From assembly GCF_001507555.1 (NCBI RefSeq), contig NZ_LQBO01000001.1:2046001-2110000 (forward strand): a stretch of DNA of 64,000 nucleotides, written 5' to 3'. Below, piece by piece: positions 1 to 8,311 of the stretch (position 1 is the first letter of the stretch; every line of letters begins with the position of its first letter). A program made the position numbers and the translations under genes. Under the pieces are notes generated by a model. It was not told the origin of the DNA. It did no database searches and saw nothing but the letters and a program-made list of their open reading frames with translations. This stretch comes from Thiomicrospira sp. XS5 (GTDB lineage: Bacteria; Pseudomonadota; Gammaproteobacteria; Thiomicrospirales; Thiomicrospiraceae).

Positions 1-133
1 TTTCCGAATCCATGCCACACCCCAAGTGCGGACCATGCTGTTCGATCGCTCCGACCGGCAGCAATGCGGCATCCATACCCTGTTCGACCAACTCGCCGAT
101 TTCTTCCCACGTCAGGTCATGCCATAACTTCAT
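1..133 (-). CDS. Creatininase-family amidohydrolase (N-terminal fragment)
   Basis: Only the first 44 codons are in the window; the gene runs off the left edge. The ATG at 133 is preceded by AAGGAG with good spacing. The peptide begins MKLWHDLTWEEIGEL and contains LPVGAIEQHGPHLG. The E-Q-H-G-P-H-L motif is the metal-binding signature of the creatininase family (creatinine amidohydrolases and related cyclic-amide hydrolases). The family acts on several small amides, so the substrate cannot be given. It is downstream of the binding-protein gene on the same strand, but a terminator hairpin lies between them. Confidence 0.8.
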   Translation of the reverse strand, partial: MKLWHDLTWEEIGELVEQGMDAALLPVGAIEQHGPHLGCGMDSE

Positions 134-227
134 GGTTTTCTCCTTCAACTCGGTTTTCAAATAAGCCGCACCCCTTACCCCATACCAGGTACGTTGCGAA
201 TAACAGAAAACAGAGAGGTGTTAAAAG

Positions 228-256
228 ACAAGGCCACTGGAACCAGTGGCCTTTTG
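228..256 (-). terminator. Rho-independent terminator after the binding-protein gene
   Basis: A nine-pair stem GGCCACTGG/CCAGTGGCC with a two-base loop lies just after the stop codon at 281. On the minus strand it is followed by a T-rich run. It would end transcription of the binding-protein gene before the creatininase-family gene. Confidence 0.7.
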
Positions 257-280
257 AGTCCGATTCAGCCGTTCAGCCGA

Positions 281-1258
281 TTACAGACCCGTTGTGATGG
301 AAGGATCGATATAAGCGTCCACGTCTTGTGGCGTATCGTAAACTTTGTTGGCGACGTTGAAGTCGTCAGACAATTGTGTCGAACCATACAGAGAGCTGAA
401 CCCAGATCCTTTTTGGAAGTGTTTTTTCGCTTCTTCCAAGGTCAGGATTTTGGTGCCGTCCACAAACCCTTTATACTCGTCCGGAGACAGGCCAACACGA
501 GAAGACATGATTTCGATGGCTTCGTCATAGTGCTTCGGATCCTTGATGAAATCCACAACGCGATACCAGACTTTGGCCACTTTTACCCAATCGTCGCGAT
601 TCGCCGACAAACTGCTTGGCGAGACACACAACATATCGTAAATCAAACCTGGCTCATCTTTACTGGTATAGATAGCTTTAGATCCTGGCACCAAGTTCAA
701 TGCCGAACCGGAGCTTGGCTGCCAAGCGACAATCGCATCCACTTGACCGGACGCCAAGACTTGTGGGGTTTCATTGGTCGGCACATTCACCAACTCCACA
801 TCGCCTTCGCTCATGCCATTGGCTTTCAAAGCGTTCAGCAACAACAGGTGGCTCACGAAACCGACTTCCACGCCGACTTTCTTGCCTTTCAAATCCTTAA
901 CGGATTCAATGCCCGGCGCACCGATCACCATATCGTTACCGTTACTGTAGTCATTCATTAGGAACATAACGCTGCGCGCACCGGTCGCACCGGTTACCAA
1001 CGCATCACCGTTGGTCATGCCAACCGCGTCCAACTGTCCGGCCGCGAAGGCATCCATTGACGCCACATAGTCAAACCATTCGAATTTGACGTCCACGCCT
1101 TCTTCTTTAAACCAATCTTTTTCGATTGCGACCTGCCAAGCCACCCATCCTGGCCAGTCACTGTATCCAATCTTCAACGGCTCGGCACTGACCGACATCG
1201 CTTGAACAGAAAGCAACAGCCCCGCAAGACCACCTAATAGCTTTTTATATGAGAACAT
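281..1258 (-). CDS. ABC transporter periplasmic substrate-binding protein (SsuA/NMT1-like)
   Basis: The product has 325 residues with an N-terminal signal peptide ([20 protein letters not shown], cleavage probably after VSA). The mature part begins [19 protein letters not shown], typical of the periplasmic binding protein-like II family that includes the nitrate, taurine/sulfonate and NMT1/THI5 proteins. The ATG at 1258 follows an AAGGTGG ribosome site. No ATPase or permease gene lies next to it, so its membrane partners are left of the window or elsewhere. The ligand is unknown; nitrogen compounds such as urea-like amides are possible given the neighbouring creatininase-family gene and purine island, but that is inference. 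Confidence 0.8.
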   Translation of the reverse strand: MFSYKKLLGGLAGLLLSVQAMSVSAEPLKIGYSDWPGWVAWQVAIEKDWFKEEGVDVKFEWFDYVASMDAFAAGQLDAVGMTNGDALVTGATGARSVMFLMNDYSNGNDMVIGAPGIESVKDLKGKKVGVEVGFVSHLLLLNALKANGMSEGDVELVNVPTNETPQVLASGQVDAIVAWQPSSGSALNLVPGSKAIYTSKDEPGLIYDMLCVSPSSLSANRDDWVKVAKVWYRVVDFIKDPKHYDEAIEIMSSRVGLSPDEYKGFVDGTKILTLEEAKKHFQKGSGFSSLYGSTQLSDDFNVANKVYDTPQDVDAYIDPSITTGL

Positions 1259-1439
1259 GATTACACCACCTTAGTTATTACAATTTAAGAGAAAGGTAAT
1301 AATTTATAAACACAGGTCGAACCAAAAAACTTTTTGTCTTTATTTTTCAACAACATAACAAAAACAACGTGATTTTAGCCGATCCTAAGATCGGTTAAAT
1401 CGCATTACTTTGGGTCAAATATTTTTCATATGGTGCAAT

Positions 1440-2300
1440 TCAGTGCCCGTTTGCACGACGAGCTTCCAGGAACGCCGCCACCACAATTAACAAGCCGCCG
1501 ACCATTTCCGTCGGGCTCATGGTTTCATTCAGCAGAATACTGGCCGACAGGACCGCCGTCACCAGCTCCATAATAATAATGATCGAAGAACGCCCGGCTT
1601 CCATGTGCGTCACCGCCCATTGCGTCCCAAGGTTGGCCATCATCATCCAAACCGCGCCGAACAAGAACAAAATCCCCCAGGCCTGAAGGCTGACATCCGG
1701 CAAGGTCGGCAAGGACATCACCTGAATGACCCCACTGGCCATCAACACCGAACCGCCAAACATAAAGGCCAACTTCAGAGACACGTCCACCTTCGGCGAC
1801 ACCCGGAAGGCAATGTTATTCATGGCAAACAAAAAACCGGACAACAGCGCCAGCGCATCAATCCAGGACGGCGGCGATTCCAGGGCTTTCCAACCGCCCA
1901 CCACCAAGAAGGCGCCGGACACCGCCAACCCCAATCCCAACCAGCGCACCCGGTCGATGGCTTCCCCCAAAAACAGACGGCCGCCAATCACGCCCCAAAC
2001 CGGCAAGAGATAGAACAGCACCATGACCCGAATCACCTCGCCATAAATCATCGCGGTATTGAACGCCAACTGCGCCCCGCCGCCCAACACACCGATGGCC
2101 AACAAGATTTTCCAGGACGGGCGAATTTCCGAACGTTTGCGCCAAATCCACGGCAAAATCACCACCAACATAATGGTGTACAAAAACAAGGTCAGCGGAA
2201 TGCCGTCAAACCCCATTTCATGCAAATACTTCAACGGCAACCAAGCCAGACCCCATAAAACCGAGGAAAAAAACAGCACCACCGTGGCGACAAGTTCCAT
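1440..2300 (-). CDS. EamA/DMT-superfamily membrane transporter
   Basis: The product has 286 residues and about ten hydrophobic segments arranged as two similar halves, as in EamA-type drug/metabolite transporters. The N-terminal half begins VATVVLFFSSVLWGLAWLPLKYL and the second half carries MEAGRSSIIIIMELVTAVLSA, matching the usual end-of-repeat pattern. Such proteins export or import amino acids, nucleobases or other small metabolites across the inner membrane. The substrate cannot be told from sequence. The gene stands alone between the binding protein and a hydrolase gene on the same strand. Confidence 0.8.
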   Translation of the reverse strand: MELVATVVLFFSSVLWGLAWLPLKYLHEMGFDGIPLTLFLYTIMLVVILPWIWRKRSEIRPSWKILLAIGVLGGGAQLAFNTAMIYGEVIRVMVLFYLLPVWGVIGGRLFLGEAIDRVRWLGLGLAVSGAFLVVGGWKALESPPSWIDALALLSGFLFAMNNIAFRVSPKVDVSLKLAFMFGGSVLMASGVIQVMSLPTLPDVSLQAWGILFLFGAVWMMMANLGTQWAVTHMEAGRSSIIIIMELVTAVLSASILLNETMSPTEMVGGLLIVVAAFLEARRANGH

Positions 2301-2329
2301 AACCTAAAATCCTTAAAAATCCATCATCC

Positions 2330-2353
2330 AAAAAAAAGACAGCGTGACGCTGC
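2330..2353 (-). terminator. Rho-independent terminator after the MBL-fold gene
   Basis: The stem CAGCG-TCA-CGCTG on the minus strand is followed by TCTTTTTTTT. It lies 45 bases past the stop of the metallo-beta-lactamase-fold gene and just before the start of the EamA gene, separating the two transcripts. Confidence 0.7.
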
Positions 2354-2397
2354 CGGGTAAGTTACTAACGTGAAGCGTGCCTATCGGCTCCGCCTTT

Positions 2398-3180
2398 CTA
2401 TTCGAAAAAGTTCGGGAATCGATTATGGCGCTGGAAAAATGCCCAATCGTGATTCGGCCAAAGCGCCGCCTGCTGTTTTTCACTGAGGTATTTCAATTTA
2501 CGAATACTCTCGATGGCCAATTGCTCGTTATCCTGCCAGCACAAACCGGGCGCGACTTCGTCTTCGATATTCTCCGTCAAGTCCGCCGCATCACCCGCTA
2601 ACAAAATCGGCGGGCCTTTCGGCAACTCCACCAGCATCGACATATGCCCCGCAGTATGCCCCGGGGTTTCAATCGCGCTGACCCCGTCGGTTAAATCGTA
2701 CTCGCCGGTTTGCAACTTCCAATTCAAGGGCAACTCGAAATCGGATGCAAAATAGGCATCGTCCGCCGGTTCTTTCGCCGCCGCCATTTCCTGAGCGTGG
2801 ACATGCACTTCGGCATGGCAAAATTCACACAAACCACCGGCATGGTCGAAATGCAAATGACTGCAAAACACCAAATCCACATCTTCGGTTTTCAAACCCA
2901 ACTCCTGCAAACGATTCGGCAAACGTTCTTCCTCGTCCATTTCCGGTGGCCCGAACGGAAAACCGTCGTGCTCGTAATAATGGGCGCGCTGCTCTTTTTG
3001 CTGAATTTTTTGATAATCACAGCCCACATCAAACAGAATGCGACCGTTTTTGGTTTCAATCAAATAGGCCAAAATTGGCGCCTGAATAATTTCACCCTGT
3101 CCGCGTCCGCGCGTGGACAAGGTTTTTTCATAGGTATGTCGGCCGGTGAGAATCGGCCAAAATTTGGTTACTTGCGTCAT
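2398..3180 (-). CDS. MBL-fold metallohydrolase, N-acyl-homoserine lactonase-like
   Basis: About 260 residues with the metallo-beta-lactamase motif HLHFDH followed by AGG, a later TPGHTAGHMS histidine motif, and LAGDAADL providing the bridging aspartate. This ligand set and length match the AiiA/AttM-type lactonase group, which binds two metal ions and opens lactone rings. The ATG at 3180 is chosen over an upstream GTG because GGAG lies five bases before it. It follows the desaturase gene with a gap of about 18 bases and may be cotranscribed with it. The actual substrate (quorum signal or other lactone) is not determined. Confidence 0.75.
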   Translation of the reverse strand: MTQVTKFWPILTGRHTYEKTLSTRGRGQGEIIQAPILAYLIETKNGRILFDVGCDYQKIQQKEQRAHYYEHDGFPFGPPEMDEEERLPNRLQELGLKTEDVDLVFCSHLHFDHAGGLCEFCHAEVHVHAQEMAAAKEPADDAYFASDFELPLNWKLQTGEYDLTDGVSAIETPGHTAGHMSMLVELPKGPPILLAGDAADLTENIEDEVAPGLCWQDNEQLAIESIRKLKYLSEKQQAALWPNHDWAFFQRHNRFPNFFE

Positions 3181-3198
3181 GTTCACTCCAATCTCGTT

Positions 3199-4221
3199 TT
3201 AATGCGCCGTCAAAAAAGACACGCCATCCACACCGATAAAGCTTTCGCCGTCATCCTGCTTCACCGGCAAATTGACAGGGTCGGCGTTTAAAATGCGCGG
3301 CACACGATAACGATGGAAACTCTTCATAAGATGGCGGAACGTCAGCACTTGACGGTCATCGTCGCCATAGGATTCCTGGTGCAATTTCGGCAATCGATAC
3401 CAAGGTTGTAACATGCTGTCATGATGGACATTGTGGTAACAGAAATTCAGCACCAGCAAGTTCACCCAAGGGTACTTTTCCGATAGCAGATTGGAATAGG
3501 TATTGTCGTGCTCGAACTGAGCGTCGCGCAGCCGCGCTTCCGGCCCACGTTTTTGATCCAATGTTTCATAAACCTCATAAGTATGCTGATGCACATCCAT
3601 AAAACGCATCACCGTCAAGAACATCAAATACGCAACCGGATACAGCCACAACACATCGATCGACACCGAAGCCAGCGCCCAGAAGAACGTCACACGCACC
3701 ACCAAAAAGAACACCACGCGCGCCCGTCTGGAACGACGGCTTTCTTTAATAAACGGCAAGACGATGACCAAAAAATGCATCCAGACTTCCAACGCCGGAA
3801 TGTAAAACCATTCCAGTGTTTTCAACAGCTTCAAAAATCGCGGATGCTTTTCCAACAACGGGCGAAAGTCGAACGACACCACATCCGCCCGGTCGATATG
3901 ATGACGGTTATGTTTGTTACGAATATCGTCGAAATGCGAATAACTGGTGCCGGTAATCCATAACAAAATTTCTGCAAACCACTGGTTATGCTCCTTTTTC
4001 CGGAACAAACTCAAGTGCGCTGTTTCATGAATCAGATAGGCCGCAATCACCATCGAATGCGCCAGCGCCAAAACCCCCACCGCATTCAGCCAGCCCGAAT
4101 CGGACAGCATAAAATACAACCCGAATCCGTAGGTCAATAACACATACCCGAATGCCAACGCATTCGGCAAGGCCGCATCGTCATGCCGGAACAAACCGGT
4201 TGCCTTATTTGTTTTCACCAT
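3199..4221 (-). CDS. Membrane fatty acid desaturase
   Basis: About 340 residues with several membrane segments and the three histidine clusters of the di-iron membrane desaturase family: HETAH, HNRHH and HNVHH. These enzymes introduce double bonds into acyl chains at the inner membrane using oxygen and reduced electron carriers. The start is placed at the ATG at 4221, which has GAGG five bases upstream; the longer open frame begins only with a TTG. The C-terminal part continues well past the third histidine box (to SFIGVDGVSFLTAH). The exact lipid or hydrocarbon substrate is unknown. Confidence 0.8.
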   Translation of the reverse strand: MVKTNKATGLFRHDDAALPNALAFGYVLLTYGFGLYFMLSDSGWLNAVGVLALAHSMVIAAYLIHETAHLSLFRKKEHNQWFAEILLWITGTSYSHFDDIRNKHNRHHIDRADVVSFDFRPLLEKHPRFLKLLKTLEWFYIPALEVWMHFLVIVLPFIKESRRSRRARVVFFLVVRVTFFWALASVSIDVLWLYPVAYLMFLTVMRFMDVHQHTYEVYETLDQKRGPEARLRDAQFEHDNTYSNLLSEKYPWVNLLVLNFCYHNVHHDSMLQPWYRLPKLHQESYGDDDRQVLTFRHLMKSFHRYRVPRILNADPVNLPVKQDDGESFIGVDGVSFLTAH

Positions 4222-4590
4222 CTTCGCCTCACTTAACCCACTGACTCCCAAAACCGCCAGGCCTGGTGATTATTCAGTCGATTGACACATTATTATGAAA
4301 GTTAAATTTAGTAATAATAAAATTATGTGCAAATCTGCAAGCATCATGCATGCCATCGAAACAATTCTTTTATTAACAATAACTTATAAAAATTTCACGA
4401 TTTTAAACAATGTTAATACGCACCAGTCTAGTGCTTAACCGACCTTTTAAAGCACCATTCTGAAATACCAGGGTCTCGCCCCAAAAAACACCGCGCCCAG
4501 CTTGGTCGAAAACACGATTCACAGTATAATATTCCCTTTTATTTTCAACACGTAACGTGTAGCCAAACACAGTGAAAGAGACACCTTATC
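4222..4590. promoter_or_regulatory. Divergent intergenic region with gpt promoter
   Basis: This 369-base AT-rich gap separates the desaturase and gpt genes. A CCAGGCCTGG palindrome is at 4257-4266, 36 bases upstream of the desaturase start. A good sigma-70 promoter for gpt is visible: TTGGTC at 4502-4507, 17 bases, then TATAAT at 4525-4530. Nothing else is recognised. Confidence 0.55.
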
Positions 4591-5076
4591 ATGCCAAACA
4601 ACACAGACCGTTACCTTGTATCCTGGGATCAACTACACCGCGACTGCCGCACCCTGACCAAAGAGCTTCTGACACTGGAAACCCAATGGGACGGCATCAT
4701 CGCCATCACCCGCGGCGGCATGATTCCGGCCACCATCATTGCACGCGAATTGGGCATTCGCCTGATCGACAGTATTTCGGTGCGCACTTACAGCCACAAA
4801 CAAATCAGCGAACCGGTCATTTTAAGTGACGTCACCGCGACACAGGATGGCGAGAACTTTCTTTTAATTGACGATTTAGTGGATACCGGGAAAACGGCGA
4901 AATTTGTACGTGAACGTTTGCCCAAAGCGTATTTCGCCACGGTTTACGCCAAGCCGGAAGGCAAACCATTGGTGGACACACACGTGACCGAAGTCAGCCA
5001 AGATACGTGGATTTACTTTCCATGGGATTTGGACTTGAGCTACGCCAAGCCCATTTCAAAAGACGCGGACGAATGA
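4591..5076 (+). CDS. gpt: Xanthine-guanine phosphoribosyltransferase
   Basis: The 161-residue protein aligns by eye along its length with E. coli Gpt (152 residues): the start RYLVSWDQLHRDC, the RGGMIPA segment, the PRPP-binding loop LLIDDLVDTGKTA and the closing VSQDTWIYFPWD. The enzyme joins xanthine, guanine or hypoxanthine to PRPP to make the nucleotide, in the cytoplasm. It is a single gene with its own promoter, at the edge of the purine catabolic island, and provides the salvage branch that competes with degradation. Confidence 0.9.
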   Translation: MPNNTDRYLVSWDQLHRDCRTLTKELLTLETQWDGIIAITRGGMIPATIIARELGIRLIDSISVRTYSHKQISEPVILSDVTATQDGENFLLIDDLVDTGKTAKFVRERLPKAYFATVYAKPEGKPLVDTHVTEVSQDTWIYFPWDLDLSYAKPISKDADE

Positions 5077-5113
5077 ACGACGCCCGCAGAATGGTGTTAC
5101 GTATGGTGCTACT

Positions 5114-5611
5114 TTAGGCGTCGGAAACTAATTTACAAACGCGCAACTGCGCAATCTTAATCAGCTCGGCCAATGCCACTGGCCACTCCTGTTCGGGAGT
5201 GGCTTCGGAACGTGAACGCATCTGTTCCAAGATCGTTTCCTTGGTCATGCCAGCGACCGCAACCACAAATGGAAACCCCATTTTCGATTCATAACGCTCG
5301 TTCAATTCCGCGAACAAGGCCATCTCCGGCTCGGTTAACTGACTCAGCCCCGCTCCCTTTTGTTCGGATTGCGAAAAGCCCGGTTGAGCTCGCCCCACTC
5401 CCAGCTTGGGGTGCTGGCATAAAGCCTCATGTTGCTGCTTGAGCGGTGCCGCCTGAATAAGCTGCGCCAACCGCTCTTGCATGACCGCCAAGGAAGCGAA
5501 CGGGCGTACCGCGGCCAGCTTCGGCAGCACCCATTCACAATGTTCCAACAGAGGCGCGCACGCCTCTACAAATTGAGACTCCGACAACTGGTTCAATTCC
5601 ATTAACGTCAT
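5114..5611 (-). CDS. uraD: 2-oxo-4-hydroxy-4-carboxy-5-ureidoimidazoline (OHCU) decarboxylase
   Basis: About 165 residues of the OHCU decarboxylase family, which converts OHCU, the second product of urate oxidation, to S-allantoin. The family signature HPKLG with its catalytic histidine is at about residue 69, followed by LTEPEMALFAELNERYESKMGFPF, which matches the conserved helix and the F-P-F segment. The ATG at 5611 is chosen because GGGAGG precedes it; the longer frame starts at a TTG. It is the last gene of the minus-strand operon that also holds puuD and puuE, with the ABC permease just upstream. Confidence 0.9.
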   Translation of the reverse strand: MTLMELNQLSESQFVEACAPLLEHCEWVLPKLAAVRPFASLAVMQERLAQLIQAAPLKQQHEALCQHPKLGVGRAQPGFSQSEQKGAGLSQLTEPEMALFAELNERYESKMGFPFVVAVAGMTKETILEQMRSRSEATPEQEWPVALAELIKIAQLRVCKLVSDA

Positions 5612-5623
5612 CTTCCCTCCCAA

Positions 5624-6406
5624 TTAATTACGGAACGCCCAACGCGTCATGCGCTTTTCCAGCACAGCGAAGATGGTATACATCGCCAGACCTTCCAAAG
5701 CCAAAACGACCAGGCCTGCAAACACCAGCGGTACATCGAAGTTGGCCTGAGCCGACAACATCAAATGCCCGACACCGGAATTCGCGGCCACAGTTTCCGC
5801 CACCACCGACCCGACAAACGCCAGTGTGATGGAAATTTTCAAGGCGCCGAAAAAATACGGCAAGGTATTCGGAATGCCCACCTTAAATAAAATCTGGCGT
5901 TTACTGGCTTTCAGCGCCCGCATGACATCCACCACTTCCGGCTCCAACGTAGCCAACCCGGTCGACACATTCACCACAATCGGGAAGAATGAAATCAACC
6001 AAGCGGTCAAAATGGCCGGGGTGGTTCCAATGCCAAACCACAGCACCAAAATCGGCACCACGGCCACTTTTGGTACGGTTTCAAACGCGATGAACAACGG
6101 GTAGAGTGCATTATAAAGCGTCTTGGAGTTACCGATCACGGCTCCAATCGCCACCCCGAACACCACCGAAATACCAAATCCGATGACCGTGGTTTTCAGC
6201 GTCTGCCAACCGTTTTCCAACAGGGCTTCCTGATATTCCACCATGGTCGCGGCGATTTTCACCGGCGTCGGCAAGAAATACTCAGGGATCCCAGCCCACA
6301 TACAGACCAACTGCCAAAGCGCCAGCGCCGATACAAAAATCGTGACCGGAGCGCCATATTCAAACGCCTTGGTTTGCGAGAAAGAAGACCAAAGAGTACG
6401 TTTCAT
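5624..6406 (-). CDS. ABC transporter permease (NMT1/SsuC-type)
   Basis: The 260-residue inner-membrane protein has about six hydrophobic segments and the binding-protein-dependent permease domain. The cytoplasmic coupling loop has the EAA-like pattern (DVMRALKASKRQILFKVGIPNTLPYFFGAL, split here across the helix). Its start overlaps the end of the ATPase gene by four bases, so the two are translationally coupled. Together with the ATPase and the binding protein just upstream it forms a complete importer. Its place inside the urate-allantoin operon suggests a purine or ureide substrate, by inference. Confidence 0.85.
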   Translation of the reverse strand: MKRTLWSSFSQTKAFEYGAPVTIFVSALALWQLVCMWAGIPEYFLPTPVKIAATMVEYQEALLENGWQTLKTTVIGFGISVVFGVAIGAVIGNSKTLYNALYPLFIAFETVPKVAVVPILVLWFGIGTTPAILTAWLISFFPIVVNVSTGLATLEPEVVDVMRALKASKRQILFKVGIPNTLPYFFGALKISITLAFVGSVVAETVAANSGVGHLMLSAQANFDVPLVFAGLVVLALEGLAMYTIFAVLEKRMTRWAFRN

Positions 6407-7197
6407 GCAGCCTCCTTCGCGGACTTAATAAAGCCTCTCAACTTCTGAACCAGTTTGGAAAACGTCGGTTCATAACGAATATCAATGGCACGCGGCCGTT
6501 CAAACGTCACCTTTTCATGATGCGTAATCCGCCCCGGACGGGTCGACATTACATAAATGTCATCCGCCAAATAAGCGGCCTCTTCCAGATCATGCGTCAC
6601 CAGCAAAACGGTGAACTTTTTCGCCTGCTGCAATTCGCTCAACATAATCCAAAGCTCTTCACGCGTAAACGCATCCAAGGCCCCGAAAGGCTCGTCCAAA
6701 ATCAACAAACTCGGCTCATGCACCAACGCTCGGCAAATCGACGCCCGCTGTTGCATACCGCCGGACAGCTCCCACGGAAAATGATGCTCGAACCCTTTCA
6801 GGCCGACTTGCTCCAACAAGCTCATGGCTTTGTTAACGTACTCCGACTTTCTGCGTCGATAACGGTGTTCATAATCCGGGCTGACTTCAAACGGCAACAA
6901 CACATTGTCGATAATGTTTCGCCAAGGCAGCAAGGTGGACTTCTGAAATGCCATGCCTACGCCGGACACCGGGCCATTGACTTCCCGGTTATCCAGAAAA
7001 ACGTAGCCCAGCGTCGGTGCCTGCAAACCGGATAAAAGCTTCATCATCGTTGATTTACCACAACCACTTGGTCCGACCACAGCCGTGAAGCTGCCTTGCT
7101 GGATGGACATATCCACTTCATGAATCGCCATATCCTGAAGTTCGGTCGAGCCGTTGTAGCTCAGGGAAACTTTTTCAAGCTTGATAAACTCGGACAT
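6403..7197 (-). CDS. ABC transporter ATP-binding protein (NMT1/SsuB-type)
   Basis: The 264-residue ATPase shows Walker A GPSGCGKST, Q-loop AFQKSTLLPW, signature LSGGMQQR, Walker B LLILDEPFGALD and switch histidine VTHDLEEA. These place it in the nitrate/sulfonate/taurine subfamily of import ATPases. Its start codon is two bases after the stop of the binding-protein gene and its end overlaps the permease gene, a compact three-gene transporter block inside the ureide operon. Confidence 0.9.
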   Translation of the reverse strand: MSEFIKLEKVSLSYNGSTELQDMAIHEVDMSIQQGSFTAVVGPSGCGKSTMMKLLSGLQAPTLGYVFLDNREVNGPVSGVGMAFQKSTLLPWRNIIDNVLLPFEVSPDYEHRYRRRKSEYVNKAMSLLEQVGLKGFEHHFPWELSGGMQQRASICRALVHEPSLLILDEPFGALDAFTREELWIMLSELQQAKKFTVLLVTHDLEEAAYLADDIYVMSTRPGRITHHEKVTFERPRAIDIRYEPTFSKLVQKLRGFIKSAKEAA

Positions 7198-7199
7198 AC

Positions 7200-8204
7200 T
7201 TACAGCTCTCTTTCCGATTTCGCAGGCAAGAATTCTTCAGTAAACACAGCTTCCGGCGTTGGCTTATTCTTAAAGTCATACGTCAAACCAACCTGGTCGA
7301 TGGCTTCCGCCATCCGTGCCGAATCGACGCCACCAAAGCCATTCGCTTTTACATTATCGGTCACGACATGGTCGTCGATGCACATTTGCAAACGCTGGGT
7401 TTCCACCGCCTTCTTGGCAATTTTATTCCGTTCGATGACATATTGAATACTCTCTTCCGGATGCGCCACCGCGTATTGCCAACCCTTGATGGTCGCTTTA
7501 ACAAAGCCTTTGACCAGCTCCGGGTTTTGCTTGGCAAATTCCGGGTTCACCAAAATGGTGTTGCCGTAGAGTTTTAGACCATAATCCGCCATCAACATCA
7601 CATTGATGTCCTCCGCTGGCAGACCGATTTTGCGCAGGTTCAGGAAGGAAGAGAACGAATAACCGGTAATGGCATCCACACGCTTTTGCACCAGCATGGA
7701 TTCGCGCACCGCAAAACTGACGTTATCGATATTCACCTCCGACGGATTGATGCCGGTCACGTCGGTAAACGCTTTCCATTGGGCATAAGCCCCATCCGGT
7801 GCCGGCGCGCCCAATGTTTTACCTTCTAAATCTTTCGGCTTGGCCACACCGGTTTGCTTGGAACCGATAATCGCAAACGGCGGCTTGTCATAAACCATCA
7901 AAATCCCTTTCAATTCCGAATTCGGGTTCTGGTCTTTGAATTTGATCAAGGAGTTAATATCGGCAAAACCGAACTGGTACGTGCCGGAAGCCACTTTTGG
8001 AATGGCATCCAATGACCCTTTACCGGAATCAATGGTTACGTCCAGGCCCGCGTCTTTATAGTAGCCTTTTTCTAAGGCCACCAAATAGGCCGCGGCTGGG
8101 CCTTCGAATTTCCAATCCAGTGTAAATTTAACCGGGGTGGCTGCTAAAGCCGGTAAGGCCGTCATTGCCGTCAGCGCAAGTGCAAAAAACCGTTTGAGTT
8201 TCAT
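7200..8204 (-). CDS. ABC transporter substrate-binding protein, NMT1/THI5-like
   Basis: The 334-residue protein has a signal peptide (MKLKRFFALALTAMTALPALA) and a mature start TPVKFTLDWKFEGPAAAYLVALEKGYY, the hallmark of the NMT1/THI5-like family, which binds pyrimidine or other nitrogen heterocycles in the periplasm. It is followed at once by its ATPase and permease genes. The ligand is not known; urate, xanthine, allantoin or a related compound is likely from the operon (puuD, puuE, uraD). A 107-base leader separates it from puuE. Confidence 0.85.
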   Translation of the reverse strand: MKLKRFFALALTAMTALPALAATPVKFTLDWKFEGPAAAYLVALEKGYYKDAGLDVTIDSGKGSLDAIPKVASGTYQFGFADINSLIKFKDQNPNSELKGILMVYDKPPFAIIGSKQTGVAKPKDLEGKTLGAPAPDGAYAQWKAFTDVTGINPSEVNIDNVSFAVRESMLVQKRVDAITGYSFSSFLNLRKIGLPAEDINVMLMADYGLKLYGNTILVNPEFAKQNPELVKGFVKATIKGWQYAVAHPEESIQYVIERNKIAKKAVETQRLQMCIDDHVVTDNVKANGFGGVDSARMAEAIDQVGLTYDFKNKPTPEAVFTEEFLPAKSEREL

Positions 8205-8311
8205 ATTGTTGTCTCCAGTGTCGATAAAATATGAACACCTAAACCGTTAACCCCGTTGCCAACGTTGATAGGATTCAATCATTAATAAAATGGTTGTAAA
8301 AAATACGTCGA
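8205..8311 (-). promoter_or_regulatory. Leader of the NMT1-type transporter block, possibly structured
   Basis: On the minus strand the 107 bases upstream of the binding-protein start hold an outer pairing GAA-CCTA with TAGG-TTC and an inner hairpin CGTT-GGC-AACG. NMT1 RNA riboswitches that sense xanthine or urate are known upstream of this transporter type in proteobacteria. I could not match the consensus by eye, so this is only a candidate leader. Confidence 0.25.

Noticed and set aside
1385-1400. CCGATC-TTAG-GATCGG hairpin between EamA and binding-protein genes as a terminator
   Set aside because: The stem is good but there is no T run on the minus strand; it could be an operator, but no partner is seen.
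1605-2258. 217-codon open frame opposite the EamA gene
   Set aside because: His-, Gln- and Arg-rich composition typical of the complement of a membrane protein gene.
4219-4251. Longer N terminus of the desaturase
   Set aside because: The extended frame begins with TTG close to the palindrome; the ATG at 4221 has a proper GAGG site.
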